Shown one piece after another: positions 24,416 through 35,034 of a DNA stretch of 64,000 nucleotides. Under the pieces are notes generated by a model that saw only the letters and a list, made by a program, of their open reading frames with translations, was not told where the DNA came from and did not search any database. How positions within the stretch are numbered: the first letter of the stretch is position 1; every line of letters starts with the position of its first letter. This stretch comes from Cellvibrio sp. KY-YJ-3. GTDB lineage: Bacteria > Pseudomonadota > Gammaproteobacteria > Pseudomonadales > Cellvibrionaceae. A program made the position numbers and the translations under genes. Location of the stretch: the NCBI RefSeq assembly GCF_008806955.1, contig NZ_CP031727.1:4292001-4356000 (forward strand). Reading direction: 5' to 3'.

Positions 24416-24634
24416 ATGGATCTGAAAAAAATTATCGCCCTGGCATTTATCATTATTGGTATTGCCGGTCTTGCTTACGGCGGTTTCAGTTACACCAAGG
24501 AGACACACGAAACCAATATTGGCCCGCTGAAGTTGAGCGTAAAAGAAGAGCAGCGAGTGAACATTCCCTTATCGCTCGGTATTGGTTTTATTATTCTGGG
24601 CGGGGTATTGCTCGCTGTGCGCATTAAACCCTAG
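24416..24634 (+). CDS. 72-residue two-helix membrane protein
   Basis: A small inner-membrane protein with hydrophobic helices at about residues 5-24 (IIALAFIIIGIAGLAYGG) and 48-67 (IPLSLGIGFIILGGVLLAV). They are separated by a polar loop with alternating charge (TKETHETNIGPLKLSVKEEQRV). Small proteins of this shape are widespread in proteobacteria and uncharacterised, and I do not assign a family name. An upstream dyad shared with other small membrane genes suggests common control. The ribosome-binding site is weak. Confidence 0.75.
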   Translation: MDLKKIIALAFIIIGIAGLAYGGFSYTKETHETNIGPLKLSVKEEQRVNIPLSLGIGFIILGGVLLAVRIKP

Positions 24635-24691
24635 TCATGAACTGGGGTTTAGTTAGGAAGGAGAAATTGTGCAGTAAGACAAGGAATTGTG

Positions 24692-25486
24692 TTACTGCGC
24701 GCATGGAGGCATACGTAAAACACGCGGCAATTCGCAAGGGCGAATAACCGACGAAATGGTTAATGGGCAAGGCATAAGCCGATCAGTTTCTTTTTTTACA
24801 ACGGCATAACATTCACAGGTTAATTGCTCCAACTGCGGGCGATCCAGCACAGTAATTTTTCCGCGCGAATATTCAATCACACCCAGTTTTTGTAATTTAC
24901 CCGCCGCTTCGGTGACACCTTCGCGCCTTACGCCAAGCATGTTGGCAATTAATTCTTGCGTCATGGTTAAACAATTACTCGGCAAGCGATCCAACGACAA
25001 CAGCAGCCAGCGACACAATTGTTGATCGATAGAGTGATGGCGATTGCACACGGCGGTTTGTGCCATTTGGGTAATGAGCGATTGGGTGTAGCGCAGGAGC
25101 AACATCAGCATTTCAGTGTGGCGATTAAATTCTTCTTTGAATTTTTGCCCCAGCAAGCGGTAGGCATAACCACCGCTTTGGATGATGGCGCGGCTCGGTG
25201 TGCTTTCGCCGCCCATAAACAGCGCGATACCGATAATGCCCTCTTTACCCACCACTGAAATTTCTGCCGATGAACCGTTTTCCATCACGTATAGGAGCGA
25301 CACTATGCAATCGATAGGGAAATACACATGGCGCAAGGTGTCGCCGGATTCATACAAAACTTTGCCTAAGGGCAATGCGACCAGTTCAAGGTTGGGGAGC
25401 AAGCGCGCTTGTACCTCGGACGGCAGGGCGGCAATTAGATAATTTTGTTGCGGTTTTAGTGACGGGGATTTAGCTGTTTGTGGCAT
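24692..25486 (-). CDS. Crp/Fnr family transcription regulator (copy 2)
   Basis: About 264 residues from the ATG at 25486, preceded by GGAGTAACGCCT. The frame continues to 25591, but that extension has no ribosome-binding site and covers the shared regulatory dyad. It is a paralogue of the 17.7-kb protein through its whole length, with the same beta-roll phrases (GKVLYESGDTLRHVYFP, EISVVGKEGIIGIALFMGG) and helix-turn-helix (TQELIANMLGVRREGVTEAAGKL). The last 25 residues differ. It is divergent from the small membrane gene at 25628, with the GTACG-dyad between them, so it could control itself and that gene. The ligand is unknown and Fnr-type cysteines are absent. Confidence 0.88.
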   Translation of the reverse strand: MPQTAKSPSLKPQQNYLIAALPSEVQARLLPNLELVALPLGKVLYESGDTLRHVYFPIDCIVSLLYVMENGSSAEISVVGKEGIIGIALFMGGESTPSRAIIQSGGYAYRLLGQKFKEEFNRHTEMLMLLLRYTQSLITQMAQTAVCNRHHSIDQQLCRWLLLSLDRLPSNCLTMTQELIANMLGVRREGVTEAAGKLQKLGVIEYSRGKITVLDRPQLEQLTCECYAVVKKETDRLMPCPLTISSVIRPCELPRVLRMPPCAQ

Positions 25487-25555
25487 AGGCGTTACTCCAA
25501 TAAGTGCTATCGAACATCCAGGTGTCAGCATCTTAGCCGAGCAATCGCGGTAGCT

Positions 25556-25575
25556 ATGTACGTTAGCGTACAGAC
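25556..25575 (+). promoter_or_regulatory. GTACG-dyad, best copy, between Crp/Fnr copy 2 and a small membrane gene
   Basis: ATGTACGTTAGCGTACAGAC contains the dyad GTACG-TTAG-CGTAC. It ends 52 bp before the ATG at 25628 and lies 70 bp before the divergent Crp/Fnr start at 25486. I used it as the reference copy for the other matches in the window. Confidence 0.6.
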
Positions 25576-25627
25576 TACGCCTAAACATCACCGAAGAATT
25601 TATTATTTTGCTATTGGTGGGAAAATC

Positions 25628-25783
25628 ATGAGCAATCGCATAACACCGGTTTTTTTTGCAATTGTTTTTATGGGTGCAATCGCGACTACGTCGCTTTTTG
25701 GCGGGGTTGCGCTGTTGTTATTTTTGTTGATGCTGGGAGCAGTAGTTATTGGCGAACGCGCTTTTGTCTTGCGGCGCAGGTAA
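25628..25783 (+). CDS. 51-residue membrane protein
   Basis: A small frame with an ATG behind GGTGGGAAAATC. The protein has two closely spaced hydrophobic stretches (VFFAIVFMGAIATTSLFGG and ALLLFLLMLGAVVIG) and a basic tail ending in three arginines. The tail orients the C-terminus to the cytoplasm. It has no recognised domain. The frame is open further upstream, but the extension crosses the regulatory dyad and is unlikely to be translated. It ends five bases before the convergent diguanylate cyclase gene. Confidence 0.55.
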   Translation: MSNRITPVFFAIVFMGAIATTSLFGGVALLLFLLMLGAVVIGERAFVLRRR

Positions 25784-25787
25784 TGCA

Positions 25788-27302
25788 TTAACCATAGGTG
25801 ATGCGATTGCGCCCCTCTTGTTTGGATTGATAGAGCAAGGCATCGGCGCGGTTAATGGCTTCTTCCAGCGGTTCATCACTGCCCAAGATAACCAAACCGC
25901 CACTCAAGGTGATGGGGCTGTTGTCGGTAATAATTCGCGTGCGCTGGGCGGCGCTGCGCATGCGCTCGGCCACATCCCGCGCATTTTCCACTTTATCCAG
26001 CGCAATCAACATAATAAATTCTTCACCGCCCCAGCGACAAAACACATCCGAGGGGCGACAGGCGTTTAACAAATTAGCGCCCAATTGTTTCAGCACCGCA
26101 TCACCCACCGCGTGACCATAGGTGTCGTTAATTTTTTTGAAGTGATCTATATCCATCATCAACACCGCCAGGCTGAGCTGTTGGCGCTTGGCAACGGCCA
26201 TGGCAACTTCTGCCGATTCAAAAAAACCGCGCCGGTTAAATGCCTGGGTGAGCGGATCAACCCGCGTTAAGCGCGTGACTTCTGCCAGTGTGCGCTGCAG
26301 GCGCAGCGACATAATGGCGAGAATAGTAATCAGCACCACCACAAACCAAACACCCACACTGTCGCGCGCGGCCGCACGCCACAATTGCGCGCGGGTCAAG
26401 CGATGCACCAGCCAGAGTTCGTCATCAATCACCCAACTGCTGAGCCACAGGTCACCGTCTTTACCCTTGTCCCACTCCGTGAGGCTAGTGCTCAACGGCG
26501 GGTGCAACAATACGCCCGGTGCAAAACCACTCTGGCGGGCGATAAGGCGATCATTCTCGCTGATCAACATGGATTCGCCCGTCGCCGTTCCCACATTGGT
26601 CAAATGCTCCAGCGTATTTACGCTCAGATCCAGCGCCACCATGCCCAGAAATTCATCGCCACTGTAGACCGGCCGGGCAAAAGTAATCACCCAGCCTTTG
26701 CCGGCCATGTCTTTGTAGGGGCCTTTAAGAACTAAACGGCGCGAAGGGTTAGTGTGTTCGCCGCCCTCCAGCCAATAACCACTGTTGTAAAGTTCGGGCG
26801 TAAAGTGAAATTCGGCGGGGGAAATTTTGGGGGCGATGTAAATAAAATTATGGCGCGATTGGTAATAAAGCCAGGCGACTTCCTCTGCGAGTTCCAACGC
26901 CGGGGTAATTTGGGCATCCAGCGCCAGCGCGGCATGAATTTCCCGCTCTACTTGCAGCGGCAGGGGCAACTCACCCATGCCCGTCAAACTCCCGGCAATA
27001 GCATTGTGTTGCTGTAATTCCCACACCCCGAGTTCAGGGTGTTGCTTCAGGGTTAAGGGGCGGGAGCCTGGCTCTACCCCCACTTCATAACGCCCGACCA
27101 ATAAATTGTGCATGACCAGCACCCGGTCGCGCTGCAGTGCAACAAATTGGCGTGTCAGTTCGTGGCGGCTTTTAAATGTTGTCTCCACTTCCGCTTTTAA
27201 TTTCCACAAATGACGGGCGAACGTGGCGGTGCAGGTAATGATGCAAAACATCGCCAGCACGCTGACCAATAACAACACCCGTTGTCGCGGTTCAATCAAC
27301 AT
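25788..27302 (-). CDS. membrane diguanylate cyclase with periplasmic sensor (Cache-like)
   Basis: About 504 residues from the ATG at 27302, which has GGAGC eight bases upstream. An N-terminal transmembrane helix (LLLVSVLAMFCIITC) is followed by a periplasmic sensing region of about 290 residues. Its VITFARPVYSGDEFLGMVALDLSV stretch is typical of Cache/PAS-like extracellular sensors. A second helix at about 315-335 (VGVWFVVVLITILAIMSL) leads to a GGDEF domain with the active-site motif CRWGGEEFIM and the upstream substrate site FKKINDTYGHAVGD. It should make c-di-GMP from two GTP. An RxxD inhibitory site is not evident. It would change adhesion, biofilm or motility in response to an external small molecule. 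Confidence 0.88.
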   Translation of the reverse strand: MLIEPRQRVLLLVSVLAMFCIITCTATFARHLWKLKAEVETTFKSRHELTRQFVALQRDRVLVMHNLLVGRYEVGVEPGSRPLTLKQHPELGVWELQQHNAIAGSLTGMGELPLPLQVEREIHAALALDAQITPALELAEEVAWLYYQSRHNFIYIAPKISPAEFHFTPELYNSGYWLEGGEHTNPSRRLVLKGPYKDMAGKGWVITFARPVYSGDEFLGMVALDLSVNTLEHLTNVGTATGESMLISENDRLIARQSGFAPGVLLHPPLSTSLTEWDKGKDGDLWLSSWVIDDELWLVHRLTRAQLWRAAARDSVGVWFVVVLITILAIMSLRLQRTLAEVTRLTRVDPLTQAFNRRGFFESAEVAMAVAKRQQLSLAVLMMDIDHFKKINDTYGHAVGDAVLKQLGANLLNACRPSDVFCRWGGEEFIMLIALDKVENARDVAERMRSAAQRTRIITDNSPITLSGGLVILGSDEPLEEAINRADALLYQSKQEGRNRITYG

Positions 27303-27567
27303 GCAATGGCTCCAGCTCAATCCCGATTGATCAAGTAAAGCCCAGCTGCTGAGGTAATACAAATCGCGCAGATTGATGTGCCAGTACAAAAACACTTTTC
27401 TGCACACTTGTAACTAAACGTCGAGAAATGTAAATGCGGTTGCCCGTGTGATAGCGGATGCTTAGGCTCTCGTATAGGTCTATTCGTAATACAAATTCTG
27501 TAGTTTACTTTTTAAAACAAAAACAAAGACCTACCTAATCGACTGATCTTCTAATACGGATTTTTCC

Positions 27568-28725
27568 ATGCCCGACTTTCTCGCACGTTTATCACCCGGC
27601 CAACGTTGGTTGGCCATTATTGCCCTGCCTATTGTGCTGCTTGCCGTTTGGTTTTTTGGCTTTCGCGACGCAGAAGAAAAACGCCCGCCGCCACCTAACC
27701 CCTGGATGGGCCCAACACCCGTGAATGTAGTCACGGCGACCAAAGAAAATTTAACCGTCTATATAAAAGCGATTGGCAGCGTTGCACCGCTCAATACCGT
27801 GACCGTGCGCAGCCGGGTAGACGGCCAGTTATTGCGTATTTTGTTTGAAGAGGGGCAACGGGTAAAAGCGGGCGATTTACTCGCCGAAATTGACCCGGCC
27901 ACTTATCAAGTGCGCCTGGCACAGGCCGAAGGCACGCTGCAGGAAACCCGCGCGCAGTTAAAAAATGCCGAGGAGGATTTGGCGCTCTATCAAAGTCTGC
28001 TGAGCAAAAATTCCATCGCCAAACAACAGTTTGATAAACAAAAAGCCTTGGTTGAACAGTTGCGCGGCACCTTAAAAAATCACACCGCACAATTGGATGA
28101 TGCGCGCCTGCAGCTCTCTTACACCCGCATCACCGCGCCCATTGCCGGCCGCACCGGTTTACGCAAAGTGGATGTGGGCAACTTAATCAAAACCGGCGAT
28201 GCCGAAGGGTTGGTCACCATCACCCAAACCCAGCCGATTGCCGTGATGTTTACCATCCCCGAAAACCAATTAATTGCCGTGCGTGGCGCCTATGGCGATG
28301 CGCAAAAAAATAACCGCACCCTGCCGGTAGAGGCGTGGGATCGCAGCGAGCAGAGTTTATTGGCAACCGGCCAGCTCACCACCCTGGACAACCAGATCGA
28401 TACCGCCACCGGCACCCTTAAACTAAAAGCCCAGTTTGATAACAGCGATGACAGCCTGTTCCCCAATCAATTTGTGAATGCGCGCTTGCAGGTACAAACC
28501 CTGAACGATGCCATCACCATTCCGGCGGATGCCGTGCAGTACGGCTCCAAAGGCACCTATGTCTACACCATTAAAGATGGCAAAGCGGCCATGCGCCTAC
28601 TGAAGTTGGGGGCAAGCGAAGGCACCAAAGTCGCGGTGGTAGAAGGTTTGGAAGAAGGTGAGCAGGTGGTATTGGAAGGCTTGGATCGTTTGCACGAAGG
28701 CAAAGACGTCAAGGTGATGGAATGA
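27568..28725 (+). CDS. mdtA: RND efflux periplasmic adaptor (MdtA-like)
   Basis: A 385-residue membrane-fusion protein. An N-terminal anchor helix ([19 protein letters not shown]) precedes the lipoyl/barrel-sandwich halves ([41 protein letters not shown] with GDLLAEIDP). An alpha-helical hairpin runs at about 115-175, and a beta-barrel and membrane-proximal domain follow ([38 protein letters not shown]). It would bridge the inner-membrane pumps encoded next to an outer-membrane channel. Its stop overlaps the next gene by four bases (ATGA). The order adaptor-pump-pump is that of the MdtABC/MuxABC type, which uses two different RND subunits. The symbol is by analogy. Confidence 0.9.
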   Translation: MPDFLARLSPGQRWLAIIALPIVLLAVWFFGFRDAEEKRPPPPNPWMGPTPVNVVTATKENLTVYIKAIGSVAPLNTVTVRSRVDGQLLRILFEEGQRVKAGDLLAEIDPATYQVRLAQAEGTLQETRAQLKNAEEDLALYQSLLSKNSIAKQQFDKQKALVEQLRGTLKNHTAQLDDARLQLSYTRITAPIAGRTGLRKVDVGNLIKTGDAEGLVTITQTQPIAVMFTIPENQLIAVRGAYGDAQKNNRTLPVEAWDRSEQSLLATGQLTTLDNQIDTATGTLKLKAQFDNSDDSLFPNQFVNARLQVQTLNDAITIPADAVQYGSKGTYVYTIKDGKAAMRLLKLGASEGTKVAVVEGLEEGEQVVLEGLDRLHEGKDVKVME

Positions 28726-31700
28726 GCCTTTCCAAACCGTTTATTTTGCGCCCGGTCGCGACCTCGCTGCTGATGTTGGCGATGTTGCTGGCCGGTATTT
28801 TGGGCTATCGTTTATTGCCGGTGGCCGCGCTGCCGCAGGTGGATTACCCGATTATCCAGGTATTCACCTTTAACCCCGGTGCCAGCCCCGATGTGATGGC
28901 GCGCACCGTCACCGCCCCACTGGAGCGCAGCCTGGGGCAGATTCCCGGCTTAAAACAAATGTCGTCCACCAGCTCCACCGGCGCCTCGATTATCACCCTG
29001 CAATTTTCCCTGGAGATTGATTTGGGTGTGGCCGAACAAGAGGTGCAATCCGCACTCAACTCTGCCAATAACCTGCTGCCGAATGACCTGCCCACACCGC
29101 CGATTTACCGCAAGGTCAACCCCGCCGACACCCCCATTGTCACCCTCGCCGTCACCTCCGCCAGCCTGCCGCTACCGGAGGTGTATGACCTGGTGAATAC
29201 GCGTATGGCGCAGAAACTCGCGCAATTGCCCGGTGTAGGCATGGTGAGTTTGGCCGGTGGCCAGCGCCCGGCGATTCGCATCAAGGTCAACCCCAACGCC
29301 CTCGCCAGTACCCAGTTGAGTTTGGAGCAGGTGCGCAACGCGGTTGTCACCGCCAATACCAACCAGCCCAAGGGCAGCTTCGACGGTGAATACCGCTCCA
29401 CCATGCTCGACGCCAATGACCAAATGCGCTCAGTGCAGGAATATCGCGATTTGCTGATCAGCTGGCGCGACGGTTCACCGCTGCGTTTGGGCGATGTCGC
29501 CACCGTGGAAAACGGCGCTGAGGATCGCTTCCTCGCCGCTTGGGCCAATGAACAACCCGCCGTGCTGATTAATGTGCAGCGCCAACCCGGCGCCAACGTG
29601 ATTGAAGTGGCCGACAGCATTGCCGAGCTGCTGCCCAAACTAACCGCCACCCTGCCCGCCGCAGTGAATGTAGCGGTGCTGACTGATCGCACCGAGAGCA
29701 TTCGCGCCTCGATTCGCGATGTGCAAAAAGAGCTGATTTTTGCCATCTGTTTGGTGGTCGCAGTGACCCTGGTTTTCCTGCGTTCAGTGCCCGCCACCAT
29801 TATTCCCAGCCTCGCCGTACCGCTGTCACTGGTGGGTACTTTTGCGGTGATGTACTTCCTGGATTTCTCCATCAATAACCTCACCCTTATGGCGCTCACC
29901 ATCGCCACCGGTTTTGTGGTGGACGACGCCATCGTCATGCTCGAAAACATCGCCCGCCACCGCGAGCAGGGGGAATCGCCCATGCAAGCGGCGCTCAAGG
30001 GCGCGGGGGAAATCGGGTTTACGCTGGTATCGCTCACTCTGTCGTTGATTGCGGTGCTGATTCCGCTACTGTTTATGGGTGATCTTGTCGGGCGATTATT
30101 TCAGGAGTTTGCAATTACGCTGGCGGTGGCGATTGGTATCTCGCTGCTGGTATCCCTCACCCTCACCCCCATGATGTGCGCGCGCATGCTCAAAAATGCG
30201 CCCACCCACGGCAGTGAGCCGGATTTTATGGAGCGGGTGATTGTGCGCTACGGGCGCGGGCTGGATGTGGTGCTGCAACACCAAACCGCCGCCATGGCCG
30301 TGATGATTGGCACTGTGCTGCTCACCGCCGGGCTTTACCTCGCCGTGCCCAAGGGGTTTTTCCCGGTACAGGACAGCGGCGCAATTCAAGCCGTGACCGA
30401 GGCGCCGCAGGACATTTCCTTCAGCGCCATGGCCGAAAAACAACAGCAATTGGCAGAGCAGATTTTGCAGGATGAGGACGTTGAAAGCCTGTCGTCCTTT
30501 ATTGGAGTAGATGGCAGCAACACTACCCTCAACTCCGGCCGTTTGCTCATCAACCTCAAATCCCATGACGAGCGCGACGCCCATGCCAGCCAGGTGATTG
30601 ACCGATTGCGGGAGCAGATCAAAAACGTTACCGGCATTACCGCCTGGTTCCAGCCGGTGCAGGAACTGAGTATTGAGGACCGAGTGAGCCGCACCCAATA
30701 TCAGTTCAGCTTAACCACCCCGGATGGCACCGAATTGGATACCTGGGTGCCGCGTTTATTAGAGCGTTTGCGCATGGAGCCAGCCTTGGCGGATGTCGCC
30801 GCCGACCTGCAAAGCCGTGGCCTGCAAGCCTATGTGGAAATTGACCGCGACGCCGCCGCGCGCCTCGGGGTGCGCATTAGCGACATCGCTGGCGCCCTGC
30901 AAACGGCTTACGGCCAGCGCCAAATTGCGACCCTGTTTACCCAGGCTAACCAATACCGGGTGGTACTGGAAGTAGACCCCGATTACGCCCAGGGTATCGC
31001 CGCACTGCAAAATACCTATGTGGCCACCAGCAACGGCACACCGGTGTTGCTTTCCACTATCGCCAAAATCACCCAGCGCCCGGCACCATTGCTGATTAAC
31101 AATCAAGAGCAATTCCCCTCCTCCACTTTCTCTTTCAACCTCGGTCCCGGTGCATCGCTAGGCGCTGCGATTGAAGCCATTGAAGCCGTGGAAGCGGAAA
31201 TGGGCATGCCCGCCACCCTGGAGTTGCGTTTTCAGGGCGCCGCCGAAGCCTTCCGAGCCTCGCTTAGCAATACGCTGTGGCTGATCCTCGCGGCGATTAT
31301 CACCATGTACATAGTGCTGGGGATTTTGTACGAGAGCTTTATCCACCCCGTCACCATTCTCTCCACCCTGCCCTCGGCGACGGTGGGCGCACTCTTGGCG
31401 CTATTACTGACCGGCCAACCGCTGGATTTGATTGCGGTGATCGGGGTGGTACTGCTGATCGGGCTGGTGAAAAAGAACGGCATCATGATGGTGGACTTTG
31501 CGCTGGACGCCCAACGCACCCTCGGCATGTCGCCGCGCGAAGCGATTCATCGCGCCGCCCTGATGCGTTTCCGCCCAATTCTCATGACCACCCTCGCCGC
31601 GCTGTTTGGCGCAGTGCCCCTGATGCTCGCCTCTGGCTCCGGCGCCGAATTGCGCCAACCACTGGGTTTGGTGATGGTGGGCGGCTTGCTGGTAAGCCAG

Positions 31701-31802
31701 GTATTAACCCTGTTCACCACGCCGGTGGTGTATTTGTTTTTTGATCGTTGGGTAAACAAAAAACCCGCGGCCGATCCCGTTCCACAAGAGGTGGAGGCGT
31801 AA
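28722..31802 (+). CDS. mdtB: RND multidrug efflux permease, first subunit (MdtB-like)
   Basis: A 1026-residue inner-membrane proton/drug antiporter, the usual length for the HAE1 family. It has twelve predicted helices with two large periplasmic loops. The transmembrane-4 proton-relay aspartates are in [13 protein letters not shown], and the transmembrane-10 lysine is in [15 protein letters not shown]. The N-terminal [17 protein letters not shown] helix and the [13 protein letters not shown] segment are standard. It forms part of an asymmetric trimer with the next gene product in MdtBC-type pumps, exporting drugs, bile-like detergents or siderophores. It is translationally coupled to the adaptor gene. 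Confidence 0.92.
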   Translation: MSLSKPFILRPVATSLLMLAMLLAGILGYRLLPVAALPQVDYPIIQVFTFNPGASPDVMARTVTAPLERSLGQIPGLKQMSSTSSTGASIITLQFSLEIDLGVAEQEVQSALNSANNLLPNDLPTPPIYRKVNPADTPIVTLAVTSASLPLPEVYDLVNTRMAQKLAQLPGVGMVSLAGGQRPAIRIKVNPNALASTQLSLEQVRNAVVTANTNQPKGSFDGEYRSTMLDANDQMRSVQEYRDLLISWRDGSPLRLGDVATVENGAEDRFLAAWANEQPAVLINVQRQPGANVIEVADSIAELLPKLTATLPAAVNVAVLTDRTESIRASIRDVQKELIFAICLVVAVTLVFLRSVPATIIPSLAVPLSLVGTFAVMYFLDFSINNLTLMALTIATGFVVDDAIVMLENIARHREQGESPMQAALKGAGEIGFTLVSLTLSLIAVLIPLLFMGDLVGRLFQEFAITLAVAIGISLLVSLTLTPMMCARMLKNAPTHGSEPDFMERVIVRYGRGLDVVLQHQTAAMAVMIGTVLLTAGLYLAVPKGFFPVQDSGAIQAVTEAPQDISFSAMAEKQQQLAEQILQDEDVESLSSFIGVDGSNTTLNSGRLLINLKSHDERDAHASQVIDRLREQIKNVTGITAWFQPVQELSIEDRVSRTQYQFSLTTPDGTELDTWVPRLLERLRMEPALADVAADLQSRGLQAYVEIDRDAAARLGVRISDIAGALQTAYGQRQIATLFTQANQYRVVLEVDPDYAQGIAALQNTYVATSNGTPVLLSTIAKITQRPAPLLINNQEQFPSSTFSFNLGPGASLGAAIEAIEAVEAEMGMPATLELRFQGAAEAFRASLSNTLWLILAAIITMYIVLGILYESFIHPVTILSTLPSATVGALLALLLTGQPLDLIAVIGVVLLIGLVKKNGIMMVDFALDAQRTLGMSPREAIHRAALMRFRPILMTTLAALFGAVPLMLASGSGAELRQPLGLVMVGGLLVSQVLTLFTTPVVYLFFDRWVNKKPAADPVPQEVEA

Positions 31803-31809
31803 AACAAAT

Positions 31810-34800
31810 ATGAATATCGCAGAGCCGTTTATTAAAAGACCCGTCGCCGCCAGCTTGCTGGCGGTGGCGATTGTATTGCTCGGGTTATTGTCCTGGCGCT
31901 TGTTGCCGGTGGCACCCTTGCCGCAGGTGGATTTCCCCGCCATTCAGGTGTACGCCAGCTTGCCCGGCGCCAGCCCGGAGAGTATGGCATCTACCGTGGC
32001 GACACCGCTGGAGCGCGCGCTGGGCAGTATTCCGGGCGTAACCGCCATCAACTCCAACTCCACCCAGGGGTTCACTAACATCTGGGTAGAATTCACCCTG
32101 GATCGCAACCTGGATTCCGCCGCGCGCGACGTGCAAGCCGCGCTCAATGCTGCGCGCGGTCAACTGCCCGCCGGTATGCCGGGCAACCCGGGGTATCGCA
32201 AAATCAGCCCATCGCAAGCGCCAATTATGGCGCTCGCACTCAGCTCCCCCAACCTTGCGCCCAGCGCACTCTACGACGCAGCCTCCACCGTGCTCGCGCA
32301 AAAGCTGGCGCAAATTAAAGGCGTGGGCCAAGTGGGTATCGACGGGGCTTCGCTGCCTGCGGTGCGCATCCAACTCAACCCCAATGCCTTGGCCAATTAC
32401 GGCATAGCGCTGGATGAAGTGCGCAACGCTATCAGCACTGCCAATGTGCTGCGCCCGCTGGGTTTGCTGGAGGAGGATGACACTCGCTGGCAGGTGCGCA
32501 CCAACGAAAGCCTGCGCAGTGCCGCCGACTACAAAAATCTGGTGATCCGCTATGGCGATTCCGGGCCGGTGCGGCTGCAGGATGTGGCCACAGTGAACGA
32601 CTCGGTGGAAAACCGTTATACCGATGGTTTCCACAATCGCAGTTCGGCGGTGACGCTCACCGTGAGCCGCCAAACCGGCGCCAATATAGTGGAAACCATC
32701 GACGCCATTAACGCCCAACTCCCGGCGTTGCGCGCGCTGATGCCCGGCGACACCCAATTAAAAGTGGTGATGGATCGCTCCCCCGGTATTCGCGCCACCC
32801 TCAAAGAGGCAGAGGTCACTTTGGTGCTGGCGGTGCTGTTAGTGGTGGCGGTGGTATGGGTATTTCTGGGCAGTGCACGCAGTGCACTTATTCCGAGCCT
32901 TGCGATTCCGGTGGCCATTATCGGCGCGTTTGTGGTCATGTACCTCTACGGATTTTCGCTCAACAACCTCTCGCTCATGGCGTTGATTGTGGCGGCAGGA
33001 TTGGTGGTAGACGACGCGATTGTGGTGCTGGAAAACATCAAACGCCATATTGAACGCGGCCTGCCCCCTATGGAAGCCGCGATACTCGGCGCCCGCGAAG
33101 TGGGCTTTACCCTGCTGGCGATGAACATCACCCTGGTGGTGATTTTTGTCTCCATCCTGCTGATGGGCGGAGTAGTGGAAAAATTGTTCCGCGAATTCTC
33201 CATCACCCTCGCCGCCGCGATGCTGATTTCACTGCTGGTATCGCTCAGCCTCACCCCGGCGCTCTGCGCCCAACTGCTGAAAAAAGCGCCGAAAAAATCC
33301 GAACGTCCCGGCACCTTCGACGAAATCAAACAGGGTTATGGCATCGCCCTCAGCTGGGCGCTGCGCCACAGCCGGATTGTGATGCTGCTGCTCGCGGCAG
33401 TTATTGGAGTCAATATCTACCTCTATGTCGCCATCCCCAAAACCATGCTACCCGAACAGGACACCGGCCAGATGACCGCCTGGGTTCGCGGCGACGATGG
33501 TTTTTCCTTCCAATTGATGCAACCCAAGATTCAGGAATTCCGCAAAGTCCTGCTCACCGACCCCGCTGTGGAAGATGTATTTGGCGCCAGCGGTGGCGGT
33601 AATGGGGTGAGTAATGCGTGGATGCGTATCAGCCTCAAACCCATGGCAGAGCGCGGCGTAAGTGTGCATGAGGTGGTGGATCGCATCCGGCGCCAGATTC
33701 CCAGCATTCCCGGCGCCATGATGATGATCGGCCCGGACCAGGACATTCGCCTCTCTTCGCCCTTTAGCCGCAGCGAACAGGAATTGCTGTTGCTCTCCGA
33801 CGATTTAAAACTGATGTCCAAATGGGCCGCCAAAATCACCACCGCCATGGAAAACATGCCGGAAGTGACCGAAGTGGACGGCGTAAAAGAGGAAGGCACC
33901 CAGCAGGTGGTACTCACCATCGACCGCGAAACCGCCCAGCGCCTGGGGGTGGATATGGCGACCGTAGCGACCCTGCTCAATAACTCCTTCTCGCAACGGC
34001 AAGTCTCCACCATGTACGACCGGATGAACCAATACCGGGTGGTGATGGAGCTGGAGCCGGGTTACACCGCCACACCGGCAGTATTGGAGCAGTTACAGGT
34101 GATTACCCGCGACGGCGAGCGGGTGCCGCTTTCCACCTTTTCCAGCTTTGACTATGGCTTGGCGGAAGATCGGGTGCGTCACACCAACCAGTTCGCCTCG
34201 GAGAGCATTGGTTACGGTGTCGCCGAAGGTTTTACCGAGGAGCAGGCGCGCATTGCCATTGAACAAAAAATCGGCGAGTTAATGGTACCCAAAGAAGTCT
34301 ACCTGGCCACCGCTGGCACCAGTCGCCCCGGCTGGGGGCCAAGCACCCCCGGCATGGCGCAGGAACCGGCGGTGCTGATCGCCTGTGTATTGCTTGCGGT
34401 CTACCTGATTTTGGGCATTTTGTACGAGAGCACTATCCACCCGCTCACCATTCTCTCCACCCTGCCCTCGGCTGGCATTGGTGCCCTGCTGGCGCTGCGC
34501 TTGAGTGACACCCCCTTCAGCCTGATCGCCATGCTCGGCCTGTTTTTATTAATTGGCATAGTGATGAAAAACGCGATTTTGATGATCGACTTTGCGCTGG
34601 AGCTGGAGCGCAAAGAGGGCTTGTCCTCCCGCGACTCCATCTTCCAAGCGGCGATGATGCGCCTGCGCCCGATTATGATGACCAACCTCGCTGGCCTGCT
34701 CGGCGCCCTGCCGCTAATTCTGGGCAGTAACGAAGGCTCGGAGCTGCGCACACCACTCGGTATTACCATCATCGGCGGTCTTGCGGTCAGCCAGTTGCTC

Positions 34801-34932
34801 ACCCTGTTTACGACCCCGGTGGTCTACCTCTACATGGAAAAGCTGCGCAACTGGGGTTTACACCGCAAAACCCTTATCTCTCCCCTTGCCTCCACTACCA
34901 CCTCTGGATCAACCAAGACACAAACCGATTAA
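31810..34932 (+). CDS. mdtC: RND multidrug efflux permease, second subunit (MdtC-like)
   Basis: A 1040-residue RND transporter that starts seven bases after the first pump gene, behind a GAGG site. The proton-relay aspartates are in AGLVVDDAIVVLEN, and the transmembrane-10 residue set is in IGIVMKNAILMIDFA. The C-terminal tail is Ser/Thr-rich. Two non-identical permeases in tandem after one adaptor point to an MdtABC/MuxABC-like heteromeric pump. No outer-membrane factor gene follows, so a TolC-type channel encoded elsewhere must be shared. Confidence 0.92.
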   Translation: MNIAEPFIKRPVAASLLAVAIVLLGLLSWRLLPVAPLPQVDFPAIQVYASLPGASPESMASTVATPLERALGSIPGVTAINSNSTQGFTNIWVEFTLDRNLDSAARDVQAALNAARGQLPAGMPGNPGYRKISPSQAPIMALALSSPNLAPSALYDAASTVLAQKLAQIKGVGQVGIDGASLPAVRIQLNPNALANYGIALDEVRNAISTANVLRPLGLLEEDDTRWQVRTNESLRSAADYKNLVIRYGDSGPVRLQDVATVNDSVENRYTDGFHNRSSAVTLTVSRQTGANIVETIDAINAQLPALRALMPGDTQLKVVMDRSPGIRATLKEAEVTLVLAVLLVVAVVWVFLGSARSALIPSLAIPVAIIGAFVVMYLYGFSLNNLSLMALIVAAGLVVDDAIVVLENIKRHIERGLPPMEAAILGAREVGFTLLAMNITLVVIFVSILLMGGVVEKLFREFSITLAAAMLISLLVSLSLTPALCAQLLKKAPKKSERPGTFDEIKQGYGIALSWALRHSRIVMLLLAAVIGVNIYLYVAIPKTMLPEQDTGQMTAWVRGDDGFSFQLMQPKIQEFRKVLLTDPAVEDVFGASGGGNGVSNAWMRISLKPMAERGVSVHEVVDRIRRQIPSIPGAMMMIGPDQDIRLSSPFSRSEQELLLLSDDLKLMSKWAAKITTAMENMPEVTEVDGVKEEGTQQVVLTIDRETAQRLGVDMATVATLLNNSFSQRQVSTMYDRMNQYRVVMELEPGYTATPAVLEQLQVITRDGERVPLSTFSSFDYGLAEDRVRHTNQFASESIGYGVAEGFTEEQARIAIEQKIGELMVPKEVYLATAGTSRPGWGPSTPGMAQEPAVLIACVLLAVYLILGILYESTIHPLTILSTLPSAGIGALLALRLSDTPFSLIAMLGLFLLIGIVMKNAILMIDFALELERKEGLSSRDSIFQAAMMRLRPIMMTNLAGLLGALPLILGSNEGSELRTPLGITIIGGLAVSQLLTLFTTPVVYLYMEKLRNWGLHRKTLISPLASTTTSGSTKTQTD

Positions 34933-34938
34933 AAAAAA

Positions 34939-34965
34939 GCCAGAGTGTCACTTCGACACTCTGGC
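34939..34965 (-). terminator. strong hairpin after the efflux operon, U tract only on the minus strand
   Basis: GCCAGAGTGTC-ACTT-GACACTCTGGC-type stem with a perfect 11-bp pairing. The plus strand has eight A residues before it and no T run after it. As a factor-independent terminator it would therefore work best for transcripts entering from the right. For the efflux operon it may act only as a 3' stabilising hairpin. Confidence 0.6.
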
Positions 34966-35034
34966 AGAGCACTGCTATATTTTGTGCACACCCTCACAGG
35001 TTTTGAGGAACGTATCTGAAGGAATGGAAGACCA

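Noticed and set aside
29105-30037. 310-codon minus-strand open frame opposite the first efflux permease
   Set aside because: It lies entirely within a well-supported RND gene. Composition (Ser/Arg/Thr-rich) is that of an antisense shadow, and there is no ribosome-binding site.
31885-32757. 290-codon minus-strand frame opposite the second efflux permease
   Set aside because: Full overlap with a conserved RND gene, and a His/Arg/Gly-rich shadow composition.
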